NCBI GenBank assembly: GCA_963546395.1
Contig: CAUUMS010000008.1
Coordinates: forward strand, 1-64,000
Direction: 5' to 3'
Source: Bacteroides_D sp963546395
Lineage (GTDB): Bacteria; Bacteroidota; Bacteroidia; Bacteroidales; CAJPTX01
DNA: 64,000 nucleotides
Below are positions 45,571 through 54,914 of the stretch, in pieces. The first letter of the stretch is position 1. Each line of letters starts with the position of its first letter. The notes beneath the pieces are model-generated. The model searched no databases and was not told where the DNA came from. It was given only the letters and a program-made list of their open reading frames with translations. Both the position numbers and the translations under genes were made by a program.

Positions 45571-45855
45571 CTACAGCACCGGAGCAGGCTTATCGTAGCA
45601 GCCGTAGGCCATCCCCATCGCCTCAAGCTTGGCTACCAACCACGTAGCATCATGGGCTGATACCGACAGGCACATGTGACACCCTTGCGCCAGCATCGGC
45701 GACACGGGCTCAATCTGTGTTGACACCCCTATCTGCTGGCACTCCCACTCAGCGCTTAGCAGATCGGTAAGCGTGGCAAAGGTGAACAGCTTTTCGCCCC
45801 CTTCGCACACACGCCCCGAATCATCCGCCTCATCAAGACCTACCCGTTTCCCCAT
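45571..45855 (-). CDS. DUF3343 protein of the selenium cluster
   Basis: A 94-residue protein whose pattern (LFTFATLTDLLSAEWECQQIGV, PVSPMLAQGCHMCLSV) resembles the DUF3343 family, often encoded with selD and yedF. The conserved Cys pair (CHMC) may carry sulfur or selenium; this is inference. It lies 30 bases before selD and 31 after the cysteine desulfurase-like gene, with consistent operon spacing. Confidence 0.75.
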   Translation of the reverse strand: MGKRVGLDEADDSGRVCEGGEKLFTFATLTDLLSAEWECQQIGVSTQIEPVSPMLAQGCHMCLSVSAHDATWLVAKLEAMGMAYGCYDKPAPVL

Positions 45856-45886
45856 CCTATCAGCCGTTCCACTTCTAGCCTGTCCC

Positions 45887-47023
45887 CTACTGGAGGCACG
45901 CCCACAAAGCCTTCAGCAAATACTCCAAATCCGTTGGCCGATGCGCTGGCGAGAGCGAGATGCGCAGGGCCCCGCTCTGCAATGTGCCGTAGAACTCGTG
46001 CGCCATGGTGGCGCAGTGCAATCCGGCCCGGGCTTCGATACCCCAGTCACGACTCAACCGCACCGATAGCTCAGACACCGCCCCCCGCTCGGGCACCAGG
46101 CTGAAAAGCTCTATCTCCTCATGGGATTTCGTGGCTGTCAGCACCCGCAGCCCCTTCAGCTTCTGCACCTCATGGAGAAAGGCCAGATAGTCATCCCAGC
46201 AGTGCTCACTCGGCACAGGCTCCTCCAATGCACCCGCGAGCCCAGCTATACCGACGAGGTTTGGCGTGCCGGCCTCGTAGCGTGTCGGCACCTCGGCAGG
46301 CATCTCCAGCCGCCCAGCATCCATCCCCGTACCCCCACAGATCAGAGGACGCAATGTGGCACGTGTTCCCACGTATAGCACACCGAGTCCCGTAGGCCCC
46401 CCGAGCCCCTTATGGGCAGAGCAGGCCAACCAGTCGATGCCCCAGGCATCGATGTCGATCGGAATATGCCCGATGCTCTGACTAGCGTCCACCAGCAGCG
46501 GCACATCGCCCAGGCAGCTACGCAGCACCGATAGCGGTTGCACCACCCCGCTCACGTTCGAGACGTGGTTCACAGCCACCAGGTCATACCGGGCAGCCCA
46601 GGCAGGGGTTATCCTGTCAACGTCAATGGTTCCGTCTGGCAGGGTGGGTAGCACCTCCACCGCAATCCCTCGGCTCTCTGCCAAGGCGTGGAGAGTGCGA
46701 GCTACGGCATTGTGCTCTAGGGGCGACACCGCCACACGTCCCTGGGGGTAATCCAGCCCCTGAAGCACCACGTTGAGCCCCATGGTGGCTCCTGCCGTGA
46801 ACACCACTCGGCGAGCGTCAGCCACCCCGATACGCTGGGCCACCTGATGGCGCACCCGCTCCACCATGCGCGAGACGGCCATGGCCCGCTCGTAGGCCCC
46901 ACGACCGTAGGTGCCACCAAGCTGCAAATACTCAGCTATGCGGCGAGCGACGGCCGCCGACTTCGGATGGCTGGTCGCAGCCGAATCGGCATAGAGAAAA
47001 TACCCCTCGCGCACCGATTCCAT
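45887..47023 (-). CDS. Class V aminotransferase, cysteine desulfurase family
   Basis: A 378-residue PLP enzyme. The PLP-binding Lys is in CSAHKGLGGPTGLGVLYV and the catalytic Cys in ARAGLHCATMAHEF. It likely acts on selenocysteine or cysteine and delivers selenium or sulfur to the neighbours (YedF, SelD). It follows yedF by 9 bases and precedes the DUF3343 gene. Confidence 0.88.
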   Translation of the reverse strand: MESVREGYFLYADSAATSHPKSAAVARRIAEYLQLGGTYGRGAYERAMAVSRMVERVRHQVAQRIGVADARRVVFTAGATMGLNVVLQGLDYPQGRVAVSPLEHNAVARTLHALAESRGIAVEVLPTLPDGTIDVDRITPAWAARYDLVAVNHVSNVSGVVQPLSVLRSCLGDVPLLVDASQSIGHIPIDIDAWGIDWLACSAHKGLGGPTGLGVLYVGTRATLRPLICGGTGMDAGRLEMPAEVPTRYEAGTPNLVGIAGLAGALEEPVPSEHCWDDYLAFLHEVQKLKGLRVLTATKSHEEIELFSLVPERGAVSELSVRLSRDWGIEARAGLHCATMAHEFYGTLQSGALRISLSPAHRPTDLEYLLKALWACLQ

Positions 47024-47032
47024 ACCTCAACG

Positions 47033-47668
47033 CTAAAGGCGAACCACCCTGGACGCACGAGCCAGGGTGAGCGAAATCTCATACATATTCGTCACGCGCC
47101 CCACGGCCACATGCTCTGCCATGCCGAAGAACTCCACGCACGTGCCACACACCAGAATCTCAACCCCCTTCTCCACCAACCCCTGGAGCGTGGGCACAGC
47201 CCCCGTGCGACCATCTGTCAACCGCACCCCCCCGTTCATCAGGAGTATAGCCCGCGGCAGCTGCTCCCACTCGGGCAGAGTGCTCAGGAAACCCTTCATC
47301 AGCACCTGCCCCAACGTGTCGTCCCCCTGCCCCAGCACATCGGTAGCGCACAGTATCACGCTGTCAGCCCCAAGCCCTGCGCTAGGTGCTGGCTGCGTCG
47401 TGTCGCATGCGTAGCCCTCGGCAACCTCTGTCGGCACCGTGCCAGCTCCCGGATTATCAAACGTGGCCACGAAGGTATCTCCCTCGGGATCGAAACGCAC
47501 CCTCACCCCGAAGTAGGTGGCCATGAAATGGGTGACATTTGCCACCGTCTGCGCCGTGGAGACCCGCATCACAATCTGCGCTCCCTGCGGAAGCTCCCCA
47601 ATCAGCTTGCGCAGCTGCACTATGGGGAGCGGGCACAAGAGCCCGCGGCAATCCAATTCGTTCACCAT
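47033..47668 (-). CDS. yedF: YedF, selenium-metabolism sulfurtransferase-like protein
   Basis: A 211-residue protein with an N-terminal TusA-like domain that has the CRGLLCPLPIVQLRK motif (catalytic Cys with CPxP) and a C-terminal domain (GADSVILCATDVLGQGDDTLGQ, LLMNGGVRLTDG). The full-length form matches the selenium-associated YedF family and marks this cluster as selenium related. It starts 7 bases before the pyrD stop and so is coupled to it. Confidence 0.92.
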   Translation of the reverse strand: MVNELDCRGLLCPLPIVQLRKLIGELPQGAQIVMRVSTAQTVANVTHFMATYFGVRVRFDPEGDTFVATFDNPGAGTVPTEVAEGYACDTTQPAPSAGLGADSVILCATDVLGQGDDTLGQVLMKGFLSTLPEWEQLPRAILLMNGGVRLTDGRTGAVPTLQGLVEKGVEILVCGTCVEFFGMAEHVAVGRVTNMYEISLTLARASRVVRL

Positions 47669-48717
47669 ACCGGTATGTCATTCACGTGTCGACGAAGGTA
47701 CCGATTGATACGCCGTGCAGCCAAAGGCCCCTCGTAGATAAATCCCGTCAATATTTGCACCAGCGAGGCCCCCGCCTGGAGCATCGCCAGGGCATCGGCA
47801 CCCGTAAAGACACCCCCCACCCCGATGATGGGCACTCCGGGGCCGGCCTCATCGCGCAGAATACGCACCGTGCGCAAAGCCTCCTCCCGCAGTGGGAGCC
47901 CGCTCAATCCGCCCGTGCCGATGGACTCCACCAGTGCCGCATCGCTCACTAACCCCTCACGCCGTGGCGAGGTGTTGCAGGCCACAAATCCATCAGCCCC
48001 ATGCTCCAGAGCCAGACGCACCGTGGCGCGCAGCGCAGCCTCACTCTGGTGAGGCCCCAACTTCAGCAGCAGGGGCAATTTACGCCCAAGACGCACCTGC
48101 TCAGAGACAATGCCCGAGATCAGTGGCCCCAGAGTATCCTCCCGCTGTAGCTCGCACAGATTCGCCACATTGGGGCAACTCACATTCACTACCAGGAAAT
48201 CCACCAGCGGGCTCAACGCTCGCAAGGCCACCAGGTAGTCATCCAACGCCTGTGCCTGAGGGGTAGATGTGTTCTTCCCCAGGCTCGCCCCCAGGGGGAT
48301 CCGATTCGCCCGTCGGCGTGCTAACCTGCGAGCAACGCATTCTGCGCCCTCGCTGTTGAACCCCATGCGATTAATGATTGCCTCGTCCTTGGGCAGGCGG
48401 AACAGTCTCGGCTTCGGATTCCCAGGCTGTGGCTTCGGGGTTACCGTCCCCACCTCCACGAAGGCAAAACCCAGATTGCGAGCCCCATCGGCCAACTCCC
48501 CCCCCTTGTCAAAACCCGCCGGTAGTCCCACCGGATTCGGGAAGTGGAGCCCCATCTGCACGCTCGCTAGGGGACCATTCCCCCGATTCAACCACCAGCG
48601 CATGATCCACGACAGGGGCGGATGGCAGATGAAGAGCCGTACCATGCGCATCACGAAGTGGTGCGCCCACTCGGGATCCGTCCGGAAGAACAGGGGGCGA
48701 ATGATGCACTTATACAT
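47662..48717 (-). CDS. pyrD: Dihydroorotate dehydrogenase (quinone type)
   Basis: A 351-residue class 2 flavoenzyme that oxidises dihydroorotate with menaquinone. N-terminal membrane-association helices (MYKCIIRPLFFRTDPEWAHHFVM) precede the FMN barrel with GLPAGFDKGGE, NRMGFNSEG, FLVVNVSCPN and the active-site Ser in the same loop. The start at 48717 is supported by a -7 box at 48761-48768. The downstream yedF overlaps its stop codon by 7 bases. Confidence 0.94.
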   Translation of the reverse strand: MYKCIIRPLFFRTDPEWAHHFVMRMVRLFICHPPLSWIMRWWLNRGNGPLASVQMGLHFPNPVGLPAGFDKGGELADGARNLGFAFVEVGTVTPKPQPGNPKPRLFRLPKDEAIINRMGFNSEGAECVARRLARRRANRIPLGASLGKNTSTPQAQALDDYLVALRALSPLVDFLVVNVSCPNVANLCELQREDTLGPLISGIVSEQVRLGRKLPLLLKLGPHQSEAALRATVRLALEHGADGFVACNTSPRREGLVSDAALVESIGTGGLSGLPLREEALRTVRILRDEAGPGVPIIGVGGVFTGADALAMLQAGASLVQILTGFIYEGPLAARRINRYLRRHVNDIPVW

Positions 48718-48760
48718 GAGCCCATCTCGCGCACGGGGAGCTGTGGGCCCGCACGTCATG

Positions 48761-48768
48761 CAAAGGTA
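48761..48768 (-). promoter_or_regulatory. Candidate -7 box for the pyrD-selenium cluster
   Basis: TACCTTTG on the minus strand, exact consensus, placed so that transcription starts about 40 bases before pyrD. It may drive pyrD, yedF and the rest of the selenium cluster. Confidence 0.55.
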
Positions 48769-48824
48769 ACTCGCTTTGCGTAAACGATCACCAGCATGCG
48801 CCCACCGTCAGCCCCATGCCGACG

Positions 48825-49649
48825 CTAGACCGCCACGTTGAACTCACGCAACGCGTCGTTCAGGGATGTCTTCCTGTCCGTAGACTCTTTCCGCTGACCC
48901 ACGATGAGCGCGCTCGGCACCCCGAACTCACCCGCCGCAAAGGTGCGCATGTAGACCCCGGGTATCACCACGGAATTCGGCGGCACATACCCCCGATACT
49001 CCACAGGGGTAGACCCGCTCACGTCTATAATCTTGGTGGAACTGGTAATCACCACATTAGCCCCTAGCACGGCTCCCGCGGCAATGCGAGCCCCCTCCAC
49101 GACGATGCACCGCGACCCAATGAAGCAGTGATCCTCCACCACCACCGGCTGCGCCTGCATGGGCTCGAGCACCCCCCCAATGCCCACTCCGCCCGACAGG
49201 TGCACATGGCTCCCTATCTGAGCGCATGAGCCCACCGTGGCCCAGGTGTCCACCATGCTCCCCTCGCCCACGTAGGCCCCAATGTTGACGTACGAGGGCA
49301 TCAGAACACACCCAGGCGCCACATACGACCCGTAACGCGCCACCGCGGGGGGTACAGCCCGCACACCTAGCTGCTCAAAATTACGCTTGGTGGCAATCTT
49401 ATCGTAAAACTCCAGGTCGCCCGCCCGCACAGGCTCCAACCCCTGTATGCGGAAGTAGAGAAGGATGGCCTGCTTCACCCACTCATTCACACGCCAGCCG
49501 TCGCCCTCAGGCTCAGCCACGCGCACCACGCCACGATCCAGCAGATCGATACACGCCCGCACCACCTCAGCGTTGGCGGGATCTCCATGACTACCCTCCG
49601 TCCAGATACGGGCCACCAATGTGGCCAGCTCCTGCGCATTACGCTCCAT
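48825..49649 (-). CDS. dapD: Tetrahydrodipicolinate N-succinyltransferase
   Basis: A 274-residue acyltransferase of the diaminopimelate pathway to lysine and peptidoglycan. The central left-handed beta-helix is made of hexapeptide repeats (VLMPSYVNIGAYVGEGSM, GSCAQIGSHVHLSGGVGIGG, CFIGSRCIVVEGARIAAGAVL). The N-terminal domain and the C-terminal substrate loop are present. ATG 49649 is used; a GTG at 49655 in frame is possible. It lies 10 bases after the SpoIID-like gene. Confidence 0.94.
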   Translation of the reverse strand: MERNAQELATLVARIWTEGSHGDPANAEVVRACIDLLDRGVVRVAEPEGDGWRVNEWVKQAILLYFRIQGLEPVRAGDLEFYDKIATKRNFEQLGVRAVPPAVARYGSYVAPGCVLMPSYVNIGAYVGEGSMVDTWATVGSCAQIGSHVHLSGGVGIGGVLEPMQAQPVVVEDHCFIGSRCIVVEGARIAAGAVLGANVVITSSTKIIDVSGSTPVEYRGYVPPNSVVIPGVYMRTFAAGEFGVPSALIVGQRKESTDRKTSLNDALREFNVAV

Positions 49650-49659
49650 ACTCACGCCC

Positions 49660-50895
49660 TCACTTCTTTACATCTGCGGGGACAGCCATGCTCGCCTTAG
49701 CGATGCGCACCCCGTGGAAGTAGAATGCAATGATATCCTCCGCCTTTTTACCCGCCTCGGCCATGCGCATAGCCCCCTCCTGGCAAAGGCCGATGCCATG
49801 CCCATAGCCACGCCCACGCAGCTCGAGAGACTCACCACTGGGTATTACGTCGAACCACGCCGACTTCAAATTGAAATACTCCCGCAGGTCGCGGAACGGC
49901 ACCCCCACCCCACCAGGTAGGGAATACACCGCCTCGCGACGAGTAGAGCGGTAGGCATACTGCCCATTGGAGATATTCTGCGTGGGTACTCCCTTAGAGT
50001 GCAGAAAACGTTTCCAATCGGCCAGCCGCACCCGTGTTGTCCAGGTGGCCCCTTTCGACTTGCGGCAGTACGGGTCGCGCACTGAGCGCAGGTAATCATT
50101 ATCCGTGAGCCAGACATCGCCAGCAGAGGCCGTCTCACCCCCACAGTTGGCGTGAAAGACACTCGTGACAAAGCGTTTCCCCTTGTCCAGCAGCACGAGG
50201 CCCTGGGTGCTCTTGGCGGCCTTCACAATGGTAGGGTACTTCTGCGCGCTCCCCCTATAGGCCTGGCAATGCACCTCGTCGCACAGATTGTAGCCCTCCT
50301 CCAGGTGCTTATCCCGATGGCTCAGCAGGTAGGTACGCACCAGCAACGCCTGGGCCCTGTAGAGCTCATACTTCGCTCGGCTCCCCACCTCGGCCAGCAC
50401 CACGCCCGCCACGTAGAGCTCCTGATCCACCAGGTTACTCACCATCAGGCACCCGAAATCGACGTACAGGTTCAGATTGCCATCATACTCCCGAGCCCCA
50501 GCGGCAGGTGTCACGCACTCCAGCTCGAACATCGCCTCGGGATCCCCATGTATTACGGCCGCATGCTCACACTCGAGGTTCTTCAGCTGCAAGCTGCTGA
50601 AACGCAACACGTTCCCCACACGCTCCACGCGCAACGCCTCGCCAGACGGGAGCGCGTACTTATTGCCATCCACCAGCAACACGTAGCCCTCTGTGCGGGG
50701 AGTAATCCGCACGCTCTGCACGCTCGCCGCATCGAAAAGAGACACGCTGACCCGCTGGGCCCATCCCCGCGCCGGGAACAACACCATCAGCAGTAGGGCC
50801 ACCACTCCTCCCCGCATCATCCACCAGCACCGGGCCCGCATCCCACAGAGCTTCATCGCCCCGAGGGGTAGATTCATCCCCAAGTTGAGTATCAT
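49660..50895 (-). CDS. SpoIID/LytB-domain exported protein
   Basis: About 411 residues. A hydrophobic signal (VVALLLMVLFPARGWAQ) leads to a SpoIID-like domain: YDGNLNLYV, YVAGVVLAEVGSRAKYELYRAQALLVRTYLL and the C-terminal RGYGHGIGLCQEGAMRMAEAG motif. SpoIID and its relatives are lytic transglycosylases that remove denuded glycan; family members outside sporulators remodel peptidoglycan. Several ATGs are possible (50895, 50877, 50856, 50841). The -7 box at 50903-50910 limits the start to 50895 or later. Confidence 0.85.
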   Translation of the reverse strand: MILNLGMNLPLGAMKLCGMRARCWWMMRGGVVALLLMVLFPARGWAQRVSVSLFDAASVQSVRITPRTEGYVLLVDGNKYALPSGEALRVERVGNVLRFSSLQLKNLECEHAAVIHGDPEAMFELECVTPAAGAREYDGNLNLYVDFGCLMVSNLVDQELYVAGVVLAEVGSRAKYELYRAQALLVRTYLLSHRDKHLEEGYNLCDEVHCQAYRGSAQKYPTIVKAAKSTQGLVLLDKGKRFVTSVFHANCGGETASAGDVWLTDNDYLRSVRDPYCRKSKGATWTTRVRLADWKRFLHSKGVPTQNISNGQYAYRSTRREAVYSLPGGVGVPFRDLREYFNLKSAWFDVIPSGESLELRGRGYGHGIGLCQEGAMRMAEAGKKAEDIIAFYFHGVRIAKASMAVPADVKK

Positions 50896-50902
50896 TCGAC
50901 CG

Positions 50903-50910
50903 CAAAGATA
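50903..50910 (-). promoter_or_regulatory. Candidate -7 box for the SpoIID-like gene
   Basis: TATCTTTG on the minus strand, exact TAnnTTTG match, just after the lpxB stop codon. Confidence 0.5.
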
Positions 50911-50921
50911 CGATAGCGACC

Positions 50922-52094
50922 CTAGTCGGTGCACGCCGTCCCGCCGTTTGCAGCCATTACGGACTCTCTCCCCTCTTCCGCCTGCCGTACAATGTGCGTC
51001 GCAATGCGCTCGGCCACGCCCGGGGTGCCCAACGAGCGGGCTAAAATCTGATACTGCTCCAGCATGGCCTCACGTCCCTCACCACCCGGGAGGATGCGCT
51101 GTAGCTCGGCAAGCAACCGATCGGCCCTGTACTCCTGCTGAATGAGCTCGACCACCGCGGCACGTTGCAGCACGAGATTCACAAGGCTAATCCACTGCAC
51201 CTTCACGAAGCGTCTCGCTAGCGCAATGGAGAGGGCGTTGCCCCGGTACACCACCACCTGCGGAATCCCCAGCAGGGCCGTCTCCAGCGTGGCTGTGCCC
51301 GATGTGACCACGGCCGCCACGGAGTGCAGCAGCAATAGGTGCGTGGCCCCGTACACAATCTGCAACCCCGTGTGCTGCGCCATGTACTCCTCGTAGAGCG
51401 CATGGGGCAAATTGGGTGCCGCAGCCACCACGAACTGGTAATCGGGCAGCTGGGCCGTGAGCTCCGACATGATGCCCAGCGTGTACTGTAGCTCCTGCCG
51501 GCGGCTGCCGGGTAGCAAGGCCACTATGGGCCGGGCATCCAGCCGATGCACCTGCCGAAAATCCTCAGAAGCCGATTCGGGGTCGCGCCCTAGGGGCAAC
51601 TCATCCAGCAACGGATTCCCCTCGTAGAGGGCCTCTACCCCCCACCGGGCAAAGTACTCCTGCTCGAAGGGCAATATCACCACCAGATGATCCACGTAGG
51701 CCTTGATGCGCTTGATGCGCCACTCGCGCCACGCCCACACCTTGGGGGCTATGTAGTAGAACGTGCGGAAGCCGTGCCGCTTGCAGTAACACGCCACGCG
51801 GAGATTGAAACCCGGGAAATCCACCAGAATCACCGCGTCGGGCCTGAAACGGGCTATGGACTTGCGGCACAACGATAGCTGCTTTGAGACCCGCCGCAGG
51901 CGCATGAGCACCTCCCACAGGCCCATCACCGACAGCTGATTGATATGACAGATGCAGCCCGGGGCCACCGCAGCCATGGCATCGCCCCCGAAGTAGGCGA
52001 ACTCCGCCTCGGGATCGCGCTGCCGCAACGCCCGCATCAGGTAGGATGCATGCACATCCCCCGAAGCCTCCCCTACCACCAGAAAGTACCGCAT
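50922..52094 (-). CDS. lpxB: Lipid-A-disaccharide synthase
   Basis: A 390-residue family 19 glycosyltransferase that joins UDP-2,3-diacylglucosamine and lipid X in lipid A synthesis. The N-terminus is FLVVGEASGDVHASYLM, and FYYIAPKVWAWREWRIK and PIVALLPGSRRQELQ, near 210-225, are hallmarks, with ATVTSGTATLETALLGIPQVVVYR-type acceptor region near 310. The start at 52094 is the usual one. It follows the small membrane protein gene by 17 bases in the surE group. Confidence 0.95.
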   Translation of the reverse strand: MRYFLVVGEASGDVHASYLMRALRQRDPEAEFAYFGGDAMAAVAPGCICHINQLSVMGLWEVLMRLRRVSKQLSLCRKSIARFRPDAVILVDFPGFNLRVACYCKRHGFRTFYYIAPKVWAWREWRIKRIKAYVDHLVVILPFEQEYFARWGVEALYEGNPLLDELPLGRDPESASEDFRQVHRLDARPIVALLPGSRRQELQYTLGIMSELTAQLPDYQFVVAAAPNLPHALYEEYMAQHTGLQIVYGATHLLLLHSVAAVVTSGTATLETALLGIPQVVVYRGNALSIALARRFVKVQWISLVNLVLQRAAVVELIQQEYRADRLLAELQRILPGGEGREAMLEQYQILARSLGTPGVAERIATHIVRQAEEGRESVMAANGGTACTD

Positions 52095-52111
52095 CGTTCG
52101 GCCTCCGAGTG

Positions 52112-52399
52112 CTACACCGCCAGTGCCAGCACCACGGTGATAATTGCGTACACGATGGTAGCCCCCAGGGTGCCCCGCGCCGTCAGTAGACGGTTGGAGT
52201 ACACGGCCACGAAGAAGAGCACTGCATCGAACAGCGTGGCCATGCACAGCAGGCGCGCCAGCGTCCCCTTCACGCGCAGGAAGTGCCAGAACGACTCCTC
52301 CGGCATCTGCGCGTAGAGCGAGGCCAATATCACCGCAAAGGCCACCAGGGGAATAATTGCCCCCAGCGTTGCCCCTAGGCTCACCCTATTGCTGCGCAT
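52112..52399 (-). CDS. Small three-helix membrane protein
   Basis: A 95-residue hydrophobic protein with helices near LGATLGAIIPLVAFAVILAS, LLCMATLFDAVLFFVAVYS and GTLGATIVYAIITVVLALAV. It starts at an ATG that shares one base with the surE stop codon (TGATG at 52401-52397), so it is translationally coupled to surE. Small proteins of this kind between surE and lpxB recur in the phylum. Function unknown, possibly envelope related. Confidence 0.75.
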   Translation of the reverse strand: MRSNRVSLGATLGAIIPLVAFAVILASLYAQMPEESFWHFLRVKGTLARLLCMATLFDAVLFFVAVYSNRLLTARGTLGATIVYAIITVVLALAV

Positions 52400-53184
52400 C
52401 ACCGATTGGGATCCCATTGCCATGCCTTCAGCTCCTCCATCGATGCGTAATCCGTCATGTCCACCCGCGTGGGCACCACGGTGATAAAGCTACGTTTGAG
52501 CGAATAGTCGTCCGTATCCCGCGCCTCGGGCTCCAGGTTGCAAAATGTGCCCGTGAGCCAGTGATAGGCCCTCCCCCACGGGTCGACTCGCTCCTCGAAC
52601 TCGTGCTCCCATTTGGCCCTGGCCTGCCTGCACACCCGCACCCCCTCCGGGGCGTGGCGCGGCAGATTGACATTGAGGCACACCCCGCGGGGCAGTCCCC
52701 GCTGAAGCACCTGCATTGCAATCTGACGGCAGTAGGGCAAGTAGGGCTCCATATCGGCCCCCGGCTCCCGATTCACCAGCGAGAAGCCGATGCTCGGGAT
52801 CCCCGCCAGGCAGCCCTCTAGCGTGGCCCCCATGGTGCCCGAGTAGAGCACATTCACCGAGGCGTTAGACCCATGATTGATCCCCGCGGCTACCAGCGCG
52901 GGACGCTCGTCCACCAGCGAGTGCAAAGCCAACTTCACGCAGTCGGCCGGCGTGCCATTCACCGCATACTGGTCGTAGGGCGTGTTGGCCCTCCACGGGG
53001 TGTAACGCAACGGCACCGAAGCCGTGATGGCCTGCGACATGCCAGAGTTTCCCACCTCAGGTGCCACAACCACCACATCGCCCAGCTCCCAAAGCATCCG
53101 CGCCAACGTCTGCAATCCGGCAGCCGCCACGCCATCGTCATTCGTCACCAGTATCAGCGGCCGCTGCGCATCATCCATCTGCAT
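52399..53184 (-). CDS. surE: 5'/3'-nucleotidase SurE
   Basis: A 261-residue metal phosphatase acting on nucleoside monophosphates in stationary phase. The metal-binding motif VTNDDGVAAAGL is near residues 14-25 and the active site SGTMGATLEGCLAGIPSIGFS near 118-137. It is the first gene of a leftward group with the membrane protein and lpxB. An alternative ATG is two codons downstream. Confidence 0.93.
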   Translation of the reverse strand: MQMDDAQRPLILVTNDDGVAAAGLQTLARMLWELGDVVVVAPEVGNSGMSQAITASVPLRYTPWRANTPYDQYAVNGTPADCVKLALHSLVDERPALVAAGINHGSNASVNVLYSGTMGATLEGCLAGIPSIGFSLVNREPGADMEPYLPYCRQIAMQVLQRGLPRGVCLNVNLPRHAPEGVRVCRQARAKWEHEFEERVDPWGRAYHWLTGTFCNLEPEARDTDDYSLKRSFITVVPTRVDMTDYASMEELKAWQWDPNR

Positions 53185-53235
53185 TCGCTTTGCTTCACTC
53201 CCGTTAACACCCCCAGCCTCTTCCCCTACGAGGCG

Positions 53236-54180
53236 TTAGCTGAATATAAAGTTCTCGCTAATCGACCGATTCTCCGACACATTACGGATGACATCGGCAA
53301 ACAGGTCGGCCACCGAGAGCACGGTGATCTTGTGCGTATCCGCCGCAGGATCCAGCGGTATCGTGTCAGTGACAATCAGCTCCGTGAGCTTGGACGCATT
53401 AATCCTGTCGTAGGCCGAGCCCGATAGCACCGCATGCGCGGCGAAGGCCCGCACGCTCAGGGCCCCCATGTCGGCCATCATATTAGCGGCCTTGGTGAGC
53501 GTACCCGCCGTGTCGACCATGTCGTCGAGCAGAATCACATGTTTACCCTGCACCTCGCCGATGGCGGTCATGGACTCCACCTCATTCGCCCGCGTACGCA
53601 CCTTGTGGCACATCACCAGCGGGGTGCGAAAATGGCGTGCGTAGCTGTTGGAACGCTTGGCACCCCCGATGTCCGGGGTGGCGAAGACGACGTTCTCCAG
53701 ATTCATACGCTCGATGTAGGGCACAAAGAGCGACGAGGAGTACATGTGATCGACGGGGATATCGAAAAAGCCCTGTATCTGATCCGCGTGCAGGTCCATA
53801 GTCATCACCCGATCCACGAAGGCGGCTCGTAGCAGGTTGGCTACCAGCTTGGCACCTATCGGTACCCGCGGCTTATCCTTGCGATCCTGCCTGGCCCAGC
53901 CAAAATACGGTATCACGGCCACCACCTTATAGGCCGAGGCCCGGTGCGCCGCATCAGCCATCATGAGGAGCTCGAAGAGATTCTCTACGGGAGGATACGT
54001 CGACTGCACCAGGTAGACCGTGGCCCCACGCACCGACTCGGTGAACGAGGGCTGGAACTCCCCGTCCGAGAAATCGGTGAACTCCACTCGCCCCAGCGGG
54101 CTCCCGTAGCTCTGGGCAATCTTGGTTGCCAGCGCCGTCGTGCGGCGCCCCGCAAAAATCTTAACTGTATTGCTATACAT
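53236..54180 (-). CDS. prs: Ribose-phosphate pyrophosphokinase
   Basis: A 314-residue enzyme making PRPP from ribose-5-phosphate and ATP. Visible are PYFGWARQDRKDKPR (ATP contact), TMDLHADQIQGFF (Mg2+ binding), FATPDIGGAKRSNSY and the PRPP loop VILLDDMVDTAGTLTKA. Length and layout are canonical. It feeds the pyrimidine genes here and purine and NAD synthesis. It is monocistronic, 42 bases from engB. Confidence 0.97.
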   Translation of the reverse strand: MYSNTVKIFAGRRTTALATKIAQSYGSPLGRVEFTDFSDGEFQPSFTESVRGATVYLVQSTYPPVENLFELLMMADAAHRASAYKVVAVIPYFGWARQDRKDKPRVPIGAKLVANLLRAAFVDRVMTMDLHADQIQGFFDIPVDHMYSSSLFVPYIERMNLENVVFATPDIGGAKRSNSYARHFRTPLVMCHKVRTRANEVESMTAIGEVQGKHVILLDDMVDTAGTLTKAANMMADMGALSVRAFAAHAVLSGSAYDRINASKLTELIVTDTIPLDPAADTHKITVLSVADLFADVIRNVSENRSISENFIFS

Positions 54181-54222
54181 GAACCATCAGGTTTGTACCG
54201 TCCGTTAGCGGGCGCAGCCCAA

Positions 54223-54816
54223 CTACTGCGTCACGATCGATTCAATGTACTCCACCAGCTCATCGCGGCCGGCGGCCTGCAACGAGGAGGTGAGAAATAG
54301 CGGGGGGAGCTCCTCCCACATCTCCAGCAGGCGGGCCCGGTAGACCTCCATGTTGCGCGCCAGCTGCAACTTCGAGAGCTTGTCGCACTTGGTGAACACC
54401 AACGCCTGCGGAACCTCGTGCTCGCCCATCCACTGCATGAACTCCAGATCATTGGCCAGCGGCGCATGCCGCGCGTCGAGCAGCAGGAACATGCAGTAGA
54501 GGTTGGGCCGCTGGAGCACGTAGCCCTGGATGATGGCGTCGAACTTAGCGCGCTCGCGCTTGGAGAGCTTGGCGTAGCCGTAACCGGGCAGATCCACCAG
54601 ATACCACGCGTCGTTGATCAGGAAGTGATTGATGAGCCGCGTCTTACCCGGGGCCCCCGACACCTTGGCCAGATCTGACTGGGCCGTCAACATGTTGATG
54701 AGCGACGACTTGCCCACGTTCGAACGGCCGATGAACGCCACCTCGGGCCGACGATCGGCGGGGCACTGCCCCCACTCCGCGCTGCTACACACAAACTCGG
54801 CCCGCTGTATCGGCAT
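54223..54816 (-). CDS. engB: Ribosome biogenesis GTPase YsxC/EngB
   Basis: A 197-residue GTPase needed for 50S assembly. G1 FIGRSNVGKSSLIN, G3 DLPGYGYAK and G4 VFTKCDKL are clear. The start at 54816 (MPIQRAEFVCSSAEW) fits the family and lies about 17 bases after the predicted transcript start. The upstream in-frame frame is not family-like. Confidence 0.96.
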   Translation of the reverse strand: MPIQRAEFVCSSAEWGQCPADRRPEVAFIGRSNVGKSSLINMLTAQSDLAKVSGAPGKTRLINHFLINDAWYLVDLPGYGYAKLSKRERAKFDAIIQGYVLQRPNLYCMFLLLDARHAPLANDLEFMQWMGEHEVPQALVFTKCDKLSKLQLARNMEVYRARLLEMWEELPPLFLTSSLQAAGRDELVEYIESIVTQ

Positions 54817-54838
54817 CCCTCTCTGCACTGGTTCGCCG

Positions 54839-54846
54839 CAAAGGTA
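54839..54846 (-). promoter_or_regulatory. Candidate -7 box for engB
   Basis: TACCTTTG on the minus strand, exact consensus, placing the start of the message about 17 bases before the engB start codon. Confidence 0.55.
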
Positions 54847-54914
54847 GTAAATCTTGTAGCCGTGTATCCACCAACGATTGGCATGCCCGCCACGAGCTAC
54901 TCTCGCCGGGCCTC

